From: Ureibacillus terrenus
Lineage (GTDB): Bacteria; Bacillota; Bacilli; Bacillales_A; Planococcaceae
Direction of reading: 5' to 3'
Assembly (NCBI RefSeq): GCF_006569205.1
Contig: NZ_VIGD01000008.1
Coordinates: forward strand, 62,001-126,000
Length of the DNA stretch: 64,000 bases
Shown: one piece after another, positions 35,393-44,013 of the stretch
Position numbering within the stretch: the first letter of the stretch is position 1
How the letters are laid out: each line of letters starts with the position of its first letter
Program-made: the position numbers and the translations under genes
Notes under the pieces: generated by a model
Seen by the model: only the letters and a program-made list of their open reading frames with translations
Databases searched by the model: none
Told to the model about the DNA's origin: nothing

Positions 35393-35772
35393 TTTATGTG
35401 CCCAAGCCGGGGTGATAAGTGGCAAAAGTGGAGGGTTTATGTGCCCAAGCAGGGATGGTAGGTTCCCGAGTAGAGGGTTTATGCGCCCGAGCAGGAATGG
35501 TAAATGCCCGAGTAGAGGAGTTATGTGCCCGAGAGGAAATATTATATGCCCGAGCAGGGAAGGCAAGTGCCCGAGTAGAGGACTTATGTGCCCAAGAAAA
35601 GCAATTAAGTGCCCAAGCCGGGGTTCTAAGTGCCCAAGAGGAAATGCTATATGCCCGGGCGGAGGGGTTATGTGCCCAAGAGGAAATACTATATGCCCGG
35701 GCGGAGGAAATAAATGCCCAAGCCGGAATGTCAAATGCCCGTTCAGAGAACCTGAATGCCAAAAGAGGTACA
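35393..35772 (+). repeat. 21-bp repeat array C (GCCCRAG on plus)
   Basis: About 18 tandem 21-bp units with TGCCCAAG or TGCCCGAG on the plus strand, starting 80 bp after the murAA terminator. Confidence 0.92.
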
Positions 35773-35879
35773 ATACACGGCTTATTAGATATGATTTTGG
35801 GCCTTCCTGATAAAATATCTGAATACATCCTAAGCGGATTAATCTAAACTAACCGAAATTACTTAAGTAACTAGCATTT

Positions 35880-36026
35880 CATAATAAGCGCTAAGTTTTC
35901 GGGAGTACGGCAGCTCCCTCTTTATCCTGCACGAGATATAGGAGAACGATGAAATAGGGTCCATTTGTAGCTTGCAAGGAGAAAAAATGAATGGCGTATG
36001 CCATTCTCCTGTGCAGGTTTTATTGT
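35880..36026 (+). ncRNA. Candidate structured RNA ending in a terminator-like element
   Basis: CCTGCAC and AGGAGA (35928-35946, separated by 7 nt) pair with TCTCCT and GTGCAGG (36004-36016), enclosing a perfect GAATGGC/GCCATTC hairpin. TTTTATTGTTTTTT follows. A further GGGAG/CTCCC hairpin lies at 35900-35917. It lies between arrays C and D where no plus-strand gene follows. No known RNA family was recognised, and a promoter was not evident. Confidence 0.3.
35982..36006 (-). terminator. Terminator of the small minus-strand membrane gene
   Basis: GAATGGC and GCCATTC pair perfectly across GTAT; on the minus strand ATTTTTTC follows. It lies 60 bp after the stop of the 65-residue gene at 36067-36264, which supports that gene being transcribed. 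Confidence 0.6.
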
Positions 36027-36066
36027 TTTTTAGCCCATTCAATCTTTTGATTTTAAAATTTGTTCA

Positions 36067-36264
36067 TCATGGTTCTCTATTAATATATGATTGTATCTCC
36101 AACCCCAATGTGATAACAGGAAATATAAGCCACAAAGCGTCTTTCTCAAAAATATATTTAAATTCAGGGATAAATACTAAATATTTATAAATAAACATAA
36201 ACATAAAAAATGAACTGACCAATAAAATAGATTTGGAAACATTAATAACTTTTTTGTTTTTCAT
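36067..36264 (-). CDS. Small hypothetical membrane protein (65 residues)
   Basis: A 65-residue protein with a basic start (MKNKKVINVSK), a hydrophobic helix at about residues 12-32 and a second at about 43-57. On the minus strand the ATG is preceded by GGGGTTAGGTG at 5-bp spacing, and a terminator lies downstream. It lies between two 21-bp repeat arrays in a low-GC patch. I recognise no family, and it could be lineage-specific. Confidence 0.5.
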   Translation of the reverse strand: MKNKKVINVSKSILLVSSFFMFMFIYKYLVFIPEFKYIFEKDALWLIFPVITLGLEIQSYINREP

Positions 36265-36430
36265 TCAAACACCTAACCCCTCTTATAAATTTGCCTTAAT
36301 AATTTCCGTATAGTAGCTATATTTCAATATTTTACCATAATGCATTAGTAATGATTTCAAACGACTCACAGAAAGTGAGTTTGATTATATAACATTGGAT
36401 GGCAAGAGGTTGGCATCTGTAGAAGAAGGA

Positions 36431-37125
36431 ATTGCCAAGCTGAGAATCTATGTGTGCCCAAGTTAAGGAGTTATTTGCCCAAGGAGAAAAGTTAAGTGCC
36501 CGAGTATGAACTTTATCTGACCGAGGAGAAAAGTTAAGTGCTCGAGCAGGAGCTGTATCTGCCCAAGAAGGAATGTTAAGTGCCTGAGTAAGATCTTTAT
36601 CTGCCCAAGAAGAAATATTAAATACCCAAGGTGAGAATTTATCCGCCAAGCCAAGGAATTATCCGCCCGAGAGGAAACCCCAAGCCCCCAGCTCAACAAT
36701 TATCCGCCCAAGAGGAAAGCCCAAGCACCCGAGCTCAACAATTATCCGCCCGAAAGGAAACCCCAAGCCCCCAAGCTCAACAATTATCCGCCCGAGAGGA
36801 AACCCCAAGCCCCCAGCTCAACAATTATTCGCCCGAAAGGAAAGCCCAAGCCCCCGAGCTCAACAATTATCCGCCCGAAAGGAAACCCCAAGCCCCCAAG
36901 CTCAACAATTATCCGCCCAAGAGGAAAGCCCAAGCCCCCAAGCACAACAATTATCCGCCCGGGAGGAAACCCCAAGCCCCCAAGCACAACAATTATCCGC
37001 CGGGAGGAAACCCCAAGTACCCAAGCACAACAATTATCCGCCCGAAAGGAAACCCAAGCCCCCAAGCCAACCAATTATCCGCCCAAGTAAAACCCCAATT
37101 TTCCCAAGCCAAGAAATCGATCTGC
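36431..37125 (+). repeat. 21-bp repeat array D (GCCCRAG on plus)
   Basis: About 32 units of 21 bp. From about 36655 to 37080 a 42-bp dimer (CAATTATCCGCCC..., then CCCCAAGCCCCCAAGCTCAA) recurs about ten times with little divergence, the most homogeneous stretch of the family here. The array ends about 115 bp before spoIID. Confidence 0.93.
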
Positions 37126-37206
37126 GCAAAAAGCCCTGCAAAAGCTCCAAATGTTTCCCCGCATGCGGGCGCCAGAGCCCCTGCCCAAAAAACTTATAGA
37201 AAAAAG

Positions 37207-37235
37207 ATATATTTCCCTCTCTCCAATCATAAGTA
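37207..37235 (+). promoter_or_regulatory. Possible sigma-E promoter of spoIID
   Basis: ATATATT (37207-37213) and CATAAGTA (37228-37235), 14 bp apart, resemble the sigma-E elements (ATATT-like and CATACAnT). spoIID is sigma-E dependent in B. subtilis. If real, transcription would start at or next to the ATG at 37242. Confidence 0.4.
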
Positions 37236-37241
37236 ATAGGT

Positions 37242-38198
37242 ATGAAACGAATAAAAAAGGACATCAATTTAATAGCTATCGTCTCAATCACCTTATTAAT
37301 CTCGGGGATGTTTTTCTTGCCGTTTTTGTTCAAAGATTCCGCCAAGACGCTGAAAGAGGCTTCGGGGCCAATCATTACGGAGGATTGCAACATCTTCATC
37401 CGGGTCAATGGCCAGGAGGATCCTATCCCGCTGGAAGAATATGTCCTAGGGGTGGTGGCGGCGGAAATGCCGGCCGATTTCCATCCGGAAGCCCTCAAGG
37501 CGCAGGCCATCGCGGCAAGAACGTACGTGCTCAAAGCGACAAACAATGGCCAAACGCCGATCGAACCGACTGTCGTGCAGCAAGTTTTCTATGATGAAGA
37601 CACAAGAAAAGCCAATTGGCAATCCACCTTCGAAGCGAATGAACAAAAAATCCGGGAAGCTGTAGAAAGTACGAAAGGGGAAGTGTTGAAATACAACGGA
37701 GAACTGATTACGGCCATGTTCCACTCCATGAGCAACGGCAGGACGGAAAGTTCGAAAAATTACAGCGGAACGGAAATCCCTTATCTCCAATCGGTGGTCA
37801 GCGCGGACTTTCATGCGGAGAATTATGTAATGAAAAAAACGCTGACTTTGGCAGAATGGAATAAGTTGCTGAAAGTCAACATGAACCCGGACGACATTAA
37901 AAAAATCCAGACAAAACAAAATAATACTGGGAGGGTAGACAAAGTCATCATCGGAGACAAACAATGGACAGGACGGGAATTTCGCGAATTGCTCGATTTG
38001 CGCTCGACGGATTTCACGGTTCAGGTGAAGGGCGATCAAATTGAAATCACCACGGAAGGCTACGGCCACGGTGTCGGCATGAGCCAATACGGAGCGGATG
38101 CGATGGCGAAACAGGGCAGAACCGCCCACGAAATCCTGAAACATTACTACCAAAACGTCACCATCGAAAAAATGCTGTGCCAAAAAGAAACCAAATAA
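37242..38198 (+). CDS. spoIID: Stage II sporulation protein D (peptidoglycan lytic transglycosylase)
   Basis: A 318-residue membrane-anchored enzyme (signal anchor about 9-30) that cuts glycan strands in the septal wall during engulfment together with SpoIIM and SpoIIP. The catalytic glutamate is Glu75 in VVAAEMPADFHPEALKAQA, and the YGHGVGMSQYGA motif near the C-terminus is intact. The ATG is preceded only by AGG at 2 bp, an unusually poor ribosome binding site for this genome. Confidence 0.93.
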   Translation: MKRIKKDINLIAIVSITLLISGMFFLPFLFKDSAKTLKEASGPIITEDCNIFIRVNGQEDPIPLEEYVLGVVAAEMPADFHPEALKAQAIAARTYVLKATNNGQTPIEPTVVQQVFYDEDTRKANWQSTFEANEQKIREAVESTKGEVLKYNGELITAMFHSMSNGRTESSKNYSGTEIPYLQSVVSADFHAENYVMKKTLTLAEWNKLLKVNMNPDDIKKIQTKQNNTGRVDKVIIGDKQWTGREFRELLDLRSTDFTVQVKGDQIEITTEGYGHGVGMSQYGADAMAKQGRTAHEILKHYYQNVTIEKMLCQKETK

Positions 38199-38608
38199 TC
38201 GCCGGAGATTCGCAGGACAAGAGCGGAAAACAGGCGCCGCCGCTTGTTTCGAAAGTAAAGAAGCGCTTCCTCTTTGCATGCGTTGTATATCCAAGAAATG
38301 CGTCCATCCTGCTCCGTTGCACCCATCAGACTTCAAAGATGTTTTTCCATGCCGCTCCGCTCCATGCTTCGGACAGCAAAAAACACATCCATGCAGTTCC
38401 GCCGCATGAACCGAAAACAAAAAAACCTCCATACGCTCCAAAACAAATAACGGAATCCGCGGCACACCCGCCCCCGGAACCCCCGTTCCACGCTACTACA
38501 CAAATATTAAGAACCGAAAAATATTATGCAAAAAATAGTGAAAATTTCCAAAAAAATTGTTTAGAAATCCCAAAATTTGTTCATCCTTCACTTAGAGGTG
38601 ATGAACAA

Positions 38609-39277
38609 ATGAGAGAAGATCAAAACAAACAACAAAATAAACCTTCTCAACTTAAAACAAAATGGCAACAAAAACCATGGTTTTGGCCGGCAATATACGG
38701 GGGCATTGCAGCAGTACTTATTGGCTTAATAGGTATTTATTCCGTGGTGACAAACGAGGAAGAAAATCCGACGGTGGCAGAACCGACTGCGGAGGAAGAC
38801 GATTCGCCGGTGATTGAAACGAATGCCCGGGAGGAAACGCTCAAATATCCGTTTGATGAAAGCCTGCTGCAAAACGCGAAAGTATTGCAGGATTTCTACG
38901 ATATGAACGCGGATGCGAAGACGAGGGAAAATGCGTTGCTCGTATTCGATCAAACCTTTACAACATCTTCCGGCATTTCGATTTCAATCAACAACGAACC
39001 GTTTGAAGTACTCGCTGCAATGAGCGGTGAAGTGAAAGAAGTGAAGCTTGACGCCTTCACTGGAAACAAAATCATCATCGCGCACCCGAACGGAATGGAG
39101 ACGCACTATAGCTCCGTCAAAGACATCCTTGTGAAAAAAGGCGAAAAAGTCGAGCAAGGACAACCGATTGGAACTGCGACAGAAAACGAATGGAATCCGA
39201 CTGCCGGCATCCATCTCCATTTCGAAGTGTTGGAAAACGGGGAACATGTCAACCCGAGAAATTATTTAAGCTTCTAA
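38609..39277 (+). CDS. spoIIQ: Stage II sporulation protein Q (LytM/M23-like)
   Basis: A 222-residue forespore membrane protein: short cytoplasmic tail, one membrane helix (about 26-46), acidic linker and a LytM-like domain (about 85-220) with GNKIIIAHPNGMETHYSSV and GIHLHFEV. SpoIIQ binds SpoIIIAH across the septum to form the channel and ratchet for engulfment. Where active M23 peptidases have the first His and Asp zinc ligands this protein reads SSGISIS, so it is probably not a peptidase. ATG 38609 follows AGAGGTGAT. The open frame extends 144 codons upstream without homology. Confidence 0.9.
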   Translation: MREDQNKQQNKPSQLKTKWQQKPWFWPAIYGGIAAVLIGLIGIYSVVTNEEENPTVAEPTAEEDDSPVIETNAREETLKYPFDESLLQNAKVLQDFYDMNADAKTRENALLVFDQTFTTSSGISISINNEPFEVLAAMSGEVKEVKLDAFTGNKIIIAHPNGMETHYSSVKDILVKKGEKVEQGQPIGTATENEWNPTAGIHLHFEVLENGEHVNPRNYLSF

Positions 39278-39285
39278 CGCAAAAA

Positions 39286-39333
39286 AGCGCAGCCTGAAAC
39301 GGAAAAAGCCGTTTCCCAAGGCTGCGCTTTTAC
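39286..39333 (+). terminator. Terminator after spoIIQ
   Basis: AAAGCGCAGCC and AAACGG pair with CCGTTT and GGCTGCGCTTT, ending in Ts. Confidence 0.88.
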
Positions 39334-39501
39334 TTTCCTGGGAAAAAAAGTTCTGAAAAAGTTTTGACTTACATATTGTGAATAAACGTTAAATCGCTGA
39401 TTGCAAACGTCATTGAAATACATGTATCAGAAAAACGGCGGAACAGATGGTTGATTATAGACAAAACTGCACTTCTTAGATCCGATAGAAAGGAAGAGAA
39501 C

Positions 39502-39762
39502 GTGCACGAGCACATTCGGCACCGTTGTGTACGGCTGGGAAAGCTGCTTGTGGAGACGGGCGAGACGGTTCGGGTCCTTGCAAAAATGACCGGATATTCC
39601 AAGAGCACGGTGCACAAAGACTTAACGGAACGGCTGCAACTGGTAAACGAAGAACTGGCAAAAGAAGTGAGGGAAATACTGGCGTACCACAAGTCCGTTC
39701 GTCATTTGCGAGGGGGAGAGGCGACGCGCAGAAAGTGGCAGTCCCGCAAAAAAAACCAATGA
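39502..39762 (+). CDS. spoIIID: Sporulation transcription regulator SpoIIID
   Basis: An 86-residue DNA-binding protein with a helix-turn-helix (VRVLAKMTGYSKSTVHKDLT) and the basic C-terminal region HLRGGEATRRKW. It represses and activates sigma-E genes in the mother cell. GTG 39502 follows GGAAGAG and gives the family N-terminus MHEHIRHRCVRLGK; 17 further open codons upstream are not conserved. mbl follows 280 bp downstream as in Bacillus. Confidence 0.93.
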   Translation: MHEHIRHRCVRLGKLLVETGETVRVLAKMTGYSKSTVHKDLTERLQLVNEELAKEVREILAYHKSVRHLRGGEATRRKWQSRKKNQ

Positions 39763-40045
39763 AAAGGCATTTAGTTTGGCTTTGGCGCAAAGTCAGGCTG
39801 AATGCTTTTTCGTTTTGATGGAACGAGCGAATCCGCGCATGGAAGAAAGGGATTGCAGCAATTTCCAGCATCCGGTAAACGCAAATTTTTAACAAAATGT
39901 TGAAAATGCAAGAAAAACGTCAAATAAGCTGTGAATAGTAGATGTTTTTTATGACTTTCTTATGATAGAATATTACAGATAAAAAATATACATCCAAGAA
40001 CGAGTAAAAGAGTCGCAAAAAATCGGAAGGAGTAATAAGATTATC

Positions 40046-41044
40046 ATGTTTTCAAAGGATATAGGGATCGACTTAGGAACTGCTAATGTACTAATTTATG
40101 TGAAAGGGAAGGGCATTGTACTCAATGAACCTTCCGTGGTAGCCATCGACAAGAAATCAAACAAAGTACTTGCAGTCGGCGAAGAAGCCAGAAAAATGGT
40201 AGGGCGTACGCCGGGAAACATCGTTGCCATTCGTCCACTTAAAGATGGGGTCATTGCGGATTTTGATTTGACGGAAGCGATGCTAAGACACTTTTTAAAC
40301 AAACTTGACGTGAAAGGTTTCTTCTCAAAACCTCGCATTTTGATTTGCTGCCCGACAAACATCACAAGCGTCGAAAAGAAAGCGATACGGGAAGCGGCCG
40401 AAAAATCAGGCGGCAAGAAAGTTTACTTGGAGGAAGAACCGAAAGTGGCTGCCATCGGGGCAGGCATGGACATCTTCCAGCCAAGCGGAAACATGGTAGT
40501 CGACATCGGAGGCGGTACGACAGATATCGCTGTGCTGTCCATGGGAGATATTGTGACGAGCGAATCTATCAAAGTAGCGGGAGATACGTTCGACAATGAT
40601 ATTCTTCAATACATTAAAAAGGAATATAAACTATTAATCGGTGAACGCACGGCTGAAGCGATCAAAATCAACATTGGAACCGTTTTCCCTGGCGGCCGTG
40701 ACGAATCGATGGAAATCCGAGGACGGGACATGGTAACGGGCCTCCCTCGCACCATTACCATCCGTTCGGACGAAATTGAAAAAGCCTTGCATGAATCTGT
40801 CCAATTGATTGTCCAATCCGCGAAAAACGTATTGGAAAAAACTCCGCCGGAATTATCTGCGGACATCATCGACCGTGGAGTCATTTTGACAGGCGGCGGC
40901 GCGTTGCTTCATGGCATGGACCAACTGCTCATGCAGGAATTGAAAGTGCCGGTGCTTGTTGCGGACAATCCAATGGACTGCGTGGCCATCGGAACAGGCA
41001 TCATGCTTGACAACATTGACCATTCACCGGGATCAAAATTCTAA
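40046..41044 (+). CDS. mbl: Rod-shape actin homologue Mbl
   Basis: A 332-residue MreB-family filament protein that guides lateral wall synthesis. Actin-fold phosphate loops DLGTANVLIY and DIGGGTTDIAV and the adenosine motif TGGGALLHGMD are present. Sequence and the spoIIID-mbl-flhO context mark it as Mbl rather than MreB or MreBH. The ribosome binding site GGAAGGAG is 13 bp from the ATG, longer than optimal. Confidence 0.95.
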   Translation: MFSKDIGIDLGTANVLIYVKGKGIVLNEPSVVAIDKKSNKVLAVGEEARKMVGRTPGNIVAIRPLKDGVIADFDLTEAMLRHFLNKLDVKGFFSKPRILICCPTNITSVEKKAIREAAEKSGGKKVYLEEEPKVAAIGAGMDIFQPSGNMVVDIGGGTTDIAVLSMGDIVTSESIKVAGDTFDNDILQYIKKEYKLLIGERTAEAIKINIGTVFPGGRDESMEIRGRDMVTGLPRTITIRSDEIEKALHESVQLIVQSAKNVLEKTPPELSADIIDRGVILTGGGALLHGMDQLLMQELKVPVLVADNPMDCVAIGTGIMLDNIDHSPGSKF

Positions 41045-41397
41045 GTTTTATGAAAAATTTTGATTAAGCGGTTTCATTGGGCAAAGACTTTGAATGCCGG
41101 GCGGAAATCAGTCCCATCAAGGATGGATTTGCGGTCAGCCCGGGAGGAAAAAGATAGGCGAATCTGCCCTGGAACCTTGCAATCTATCACTAGAAAACCG
41201 GAGCCGGTCCGGCCGTCTTCCTGAAGTACGGCCGGCAATCGGCGATGATGACTGGCAGAGGGATTTTCCAATGGCTGATTCATCGGCAATGCAACCGCCG
41301 GCAGCGGATTCGGGCGCCCGGTTGCCGCCCGTCTTTGCCGGCGGTGATTTGCATTGCCGTTAAACATTATTCATCCGGAAAAGTGAAAATCGGCCTA

Positions 41398-41425
41398 TAA
41401 TCAAACGGCGGCTTTCCTCCGATAT
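41398..41425 (+). promoter_or_regulatory. Possible sigma-D promoter of flhO-flhP
   Basis: TAAT (41398-41401), 16-bp spacer and TCCGATAT (41418-41425), close to the sigma-D pattern TAAA...GCCGATAA. Flagellar rod genes flhO-flhP are sigma-D dependent in B. subtilis. The 350 bp between mbl and this site hold no gene, only GC-rich DNA with short inverted repeats. Confidence 0.45.
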
Positions 41426-41470
41426 AAAAGGGAGAAGGTTCTGCAAAACCGGCTGAAAGGAGGGAAGAAC

Positions 41471-42289
41471 GTGTTCAAAGGAATTTATACGGCAGCATCC
41501 GGCATGCTGGCGCAGCAGCGGAAAACGGAGATTCTCACCAACAACATGGCCAATGCCAACACGCCGGGATACAAAGCGGAGCAGACATCCATCCGTTCCT
41601 TCCCTGAAATGCTCATGTCTGCCATCGGTGATACGAATGTACCTGTGAAAAAAGGATTAAAACTCGGCCAGATCCGGCCGGTCGGCAACCTCTCCACCGG
41701 CATCTACCTCCAGGAAACGATGCCAAACTTCAATCAGGGGGCTGTCTACGAAACGGAGTTTAATACGGATTTTGCGCTGATTGACGGCGAACTACCGGCA
41801 GGCAGCAGCATCTTTTTCCGTCTGTCCCATCCAAATGGCGGCGAGGCCTACACAAGAAACGGGAACTTCACATTGGACGGACAAGGCTACCTAGTCACGG
41901 GCGACGGATACTACGTATTGTCGGATACGGGAGCGCGCATCCAGCTTCCAAGCGAAGACTTCCAGGTGACTGAAGACGGCTCCGTCTATGTCGGCAACCG
42001 GCGAATCGCCAGAATCGGCGTGGCTTTTGCCCAAAACGCGAACCGTCTGGTGAAGGAAGACAACGGACTCTTCCGCACGGAGAACGGCCAAGCGCTGCCG
42101 TCCGCTTATGGAAGGGCCAATGTCACATTCGGCTTGAAACAGCGCCATCTGGAAGGTTCCAATGTGGATGCCGCCCAATCGATGGCGGAACTGTTGACGG
42201 CCTACCGCGCTTTTGAAGCAAACCAAAAAGTGGTCCAGGCCTATGACCGGAGCATGGACAAAGCGGTAAACGAAATCGGCAAAGTATAG
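41471..42289 (+). CDS. flhO: Flagellar hook-basal body rod protein FlhO
   Basis: A 272-residue rod/hook family protein (FlgF/FlgG type). N-terminal MFKGIYTAASGMLAQQRKTE with TNNMANANTPGYK, central flagellin-like core with YTRNGNFTLDGQGYLVT, and C-terminal SNVDAAQSMAELLTAYRAFE. It forms part of the distal rod, exported by the flagellar type III system. GTG start with AAGGAGGG upstream; flhP follows 16 bp later. Confidence 0.92.
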   Translation: MFKGIYTAASGMLAQQRKTEILTNNMANANTPGYKAEQTSIRSFPEMLMSAIGDTNVPVKKGLKLGQIRPVGNLSTGIYLQETMPNFNQGAVYETEFNTDFALIDGELPAGSSIFFRLSHPNGGEAYTRNGNFTLDGQGYLVTGDGYYVLSDTGARIQLPSEDFQVTEDGSVYVGNRRIARIGVAFAQNANRLVKEDNGLFRTENGQALPSAYGRANVTFGLKQRHLEGSNVDAAQSMAELLTAYRAFEANQKVVQAYDRSMDKAVNEIGKV

Positions 42290-42305
42290 GAGAGGAGGCG
42301 GAAAG

Positions 42306-43148
42306 ATGCTGCGGACCATGTTGACGGCGACGAATACATTGAGCCAAATCCAGCAACAGATCGACACCATCAGCAACAACATTGCCAACATCAACACGGC
42401 GGGCTACAAAGCCAAAGAAGCGCGTTTTTCCGAAATGCTGTATCAGGAATATTTCAACACGCGCAGGGATGAACAGGCGACGAGATTGACGCCGCAAGGA
42501 ATCCGCTACGGGGTCGGCGCGAAAATTTCGCAGATCCAGACAAACCATGCCCAAGGCGCATTGCAGACGACAAACCGCGATTTGGATTTTGCCTTCACCA
42601 ATGAACGCCAATATTTCAACATTTTGATGCCCGATGGAAACAACGGATTCAACATCGTTTATTCCCGCCAAGGAAATTTCTACGTTTCTCCGGTGGACGA
42701 TGAACGGGTAATGCTCGTCAATGCGGACGGATATCCTGTCGCGGACAGCGAAGGAAACCCGATTGTCTTCAACGATGACGTGGAAAGCTTTTCGCTCGGG
42801 GAAAACGGCGTATTGACGGTGACATTCGCCAACGGCACGCGGCAATCCTTTTTGCTGGGGATTACGGAAATCCATAAACCACAGGTCATGAAGCAATTGT
42901 CCGGTTCATACATTGATCTTCCGGAAAATCTGGCGCAGCTCGGATTTAATGCGGACGATATTTTGACGAACCTGATCGGGTATGCGCGGCAAAATATCGG
43001 CCTTGAGAGCGGGAAACTCGAACTGTCCAACGTGGATTTATCGAACGAAATGGCGAACTTGATCCAAGCGCAGCGTTCTTATCAATTTAATGCACGCGCC
43101 ATCACCATTTCCGACCAAATGCTGGGGCTCATCAACGGCATCCGATAA
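42306..43148 (+). CDS. flhP: Flagellar hook-basal body rod protein FlhP
   Basis: A 280-residue paralogue of FlhO with the same architecture: N-terminal TISNNIANINTAGYKAKEAR, YSRQGNFYVSP in the core and C-terminal SNVDLSNEMANLIQAQRSYQ. It partners FlhO in the rod. GAGGAGG precedes the ATG. The final codons plus 14 bp beyond the stop are repeated 67 bp downstream (43195-43225). Confidence 0.92.
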   Translation: MLRTMLTATNTLSQIQQQIDTISNNIANINTAGYKAKEARFSEMLYQEYFNTRRDEQATRLTPQGIRYGVGAKISQIQTNHAQGALQTTNRDLDFAFTNERQYFNILMPDGNNGFNIVYSRQGNFYVSPVDDERVMLVNADGYPVADSEGNPIVFNDDVESFSLGENGVLTVTFANGTRQSFLLGITEIHKPQVMKQLSGSYIDLPENLAQLGFNADDILTNLIGYARQNIGLESGKLELSNVDLSNEMANLIQAQRSYQFNARAITISDQMLGLINGIR

Positions 43149-43225
43149 TGAAAAATTAAGTAGTCTGGATGCTTCTGCAGCTGTAGCCATATCGCTCATC
43201 AACGGCATCCGTTAATGAAAAATTC
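43128..43225 (+). repeat. Direct repeat of the flhP 3-prime end
   Basis: 31 bp at 43128-43158, covering the last six codons, the stop and 13 bp beyond it, recur at 43195-43225 with one mismatch. The 36 bp between them show no element. The remaining DNA to the next gene holds nothing recognisable. Confidence 0.85.
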
Positions 43226-43539
43226 CGGTGATTTATACATATATTCCGTAAAAATTGCGGCAACCCTTGCCAAGGAAACTACGTTTTATTAAAAATAGAG
43301 AGTAAAGTCGATACATAAAACAGGTTCACCGATACATAAAATCCATTAGCAGTCCCTTAGCATCCTTTGAAAAGCCGATGAAGAGGAAACATTTCAACAT
43401 ATGTCGAAGGATCGTCCGGAAAGGGATTGCCGGAGCAGCATGGACCGGCAAACGGGCGATGCGGCAGATCCGGCAATGAATGTTTCAGCACATGGACTCT
43501 CATACATAAAAAATACCTTGGTAAGTAGGGAGATTGGCG

Positions 43540-43890
43540 ATGGCAAACGAATTGAAAAGCGGCATGACGCAGTTGGAAAAACAAGAGAAGGACAAGCCGA
43601 TCATGAAATGGATGAAGAAGAACGACAACGGCCAGAAGGAGCCGAACGGACAGGAACCGTCCGAAACAAAGGCGAACTTGATTCAAACGTTAAAAACCTA
43701 CAGCCGATACAGCACAAGAACGATTCCGATTTGGAAACGCATTGTGATTGTGCTTGCCTTGATGATCTTCGCTTCCATATTCGGGCTCATGATCGGTTAT
43801 GGCGTCATCGGCGACGGCAAAGCCTTCGACGCGTTAAAATGGAGCACATATAAGCACATTTTTGATCTCATGAATGGGACGACAAAGTGA
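43540..43890 (+). CDS. EpuA-family membrane protein (often labelled RNA polymerase subunit beta)
   Basis: A 116-residue protein: charged, Lys/Glu/Gln-rich cytoplasmic part (about 1-65), then one membrane helix in IPIWKRIVIVLALMIFASI, the conserved GLMIGYGVIGDG, and a short DALKWSTYKHIFDLM tail. This is the EpuA family, found after flhP in Bacillus. Databases often name it RNA polymerase subunit beta, which the sequence does not support. Function unknown. ATG 43540 follows GGGAG. Confidence 0.8.
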   Translation: MANELKSGMTQLEKQEKDKPIMKWMKKNDNGQKEPNGQEPSETKANLIQTLKTYSRYSTRTIPIWKRIVIVLALMIFASIFGLMIGYGVIGDGKAFDALKWSTYKHIFDLMNGTTK

Positions 43891-43903
43891 AGCAGAGAAT
43901 TAT

Positions 43904-43934
43904 ACCCCACGGCCATTTGCGCGTGGGGTTTTTA
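43904..43934 (+). terminator. Terminator after the EpuA-like gene
   Basis: ACCCCACG and CGTGGGGT pair perfectly and are followed by five Ts. Array E begins 80 bp further on. Confidence 0.9.
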
Positions 43935-44013
43935 ATTTGCAAGCGGCACGGATTCTCTCAAGATCCGGCCTTCTTTCTCGGCGACGCGGACTCTATAAGA
44001 TATTTCAAAACAT

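Noticed and set aside
38177-38608. 144-codon N-terminal extension of spoIIQ
   Set aside because: It consists of degenerate repeat translation with no homology. A good ribosome binding site precedes ATG 38609, which gives the normal protein length.
43128-43225. Attachment sites of an integrated element at flhP
   Set aside because: Only 36 bp lie between the repeats, and there is no integrase or mobile gene in the window.
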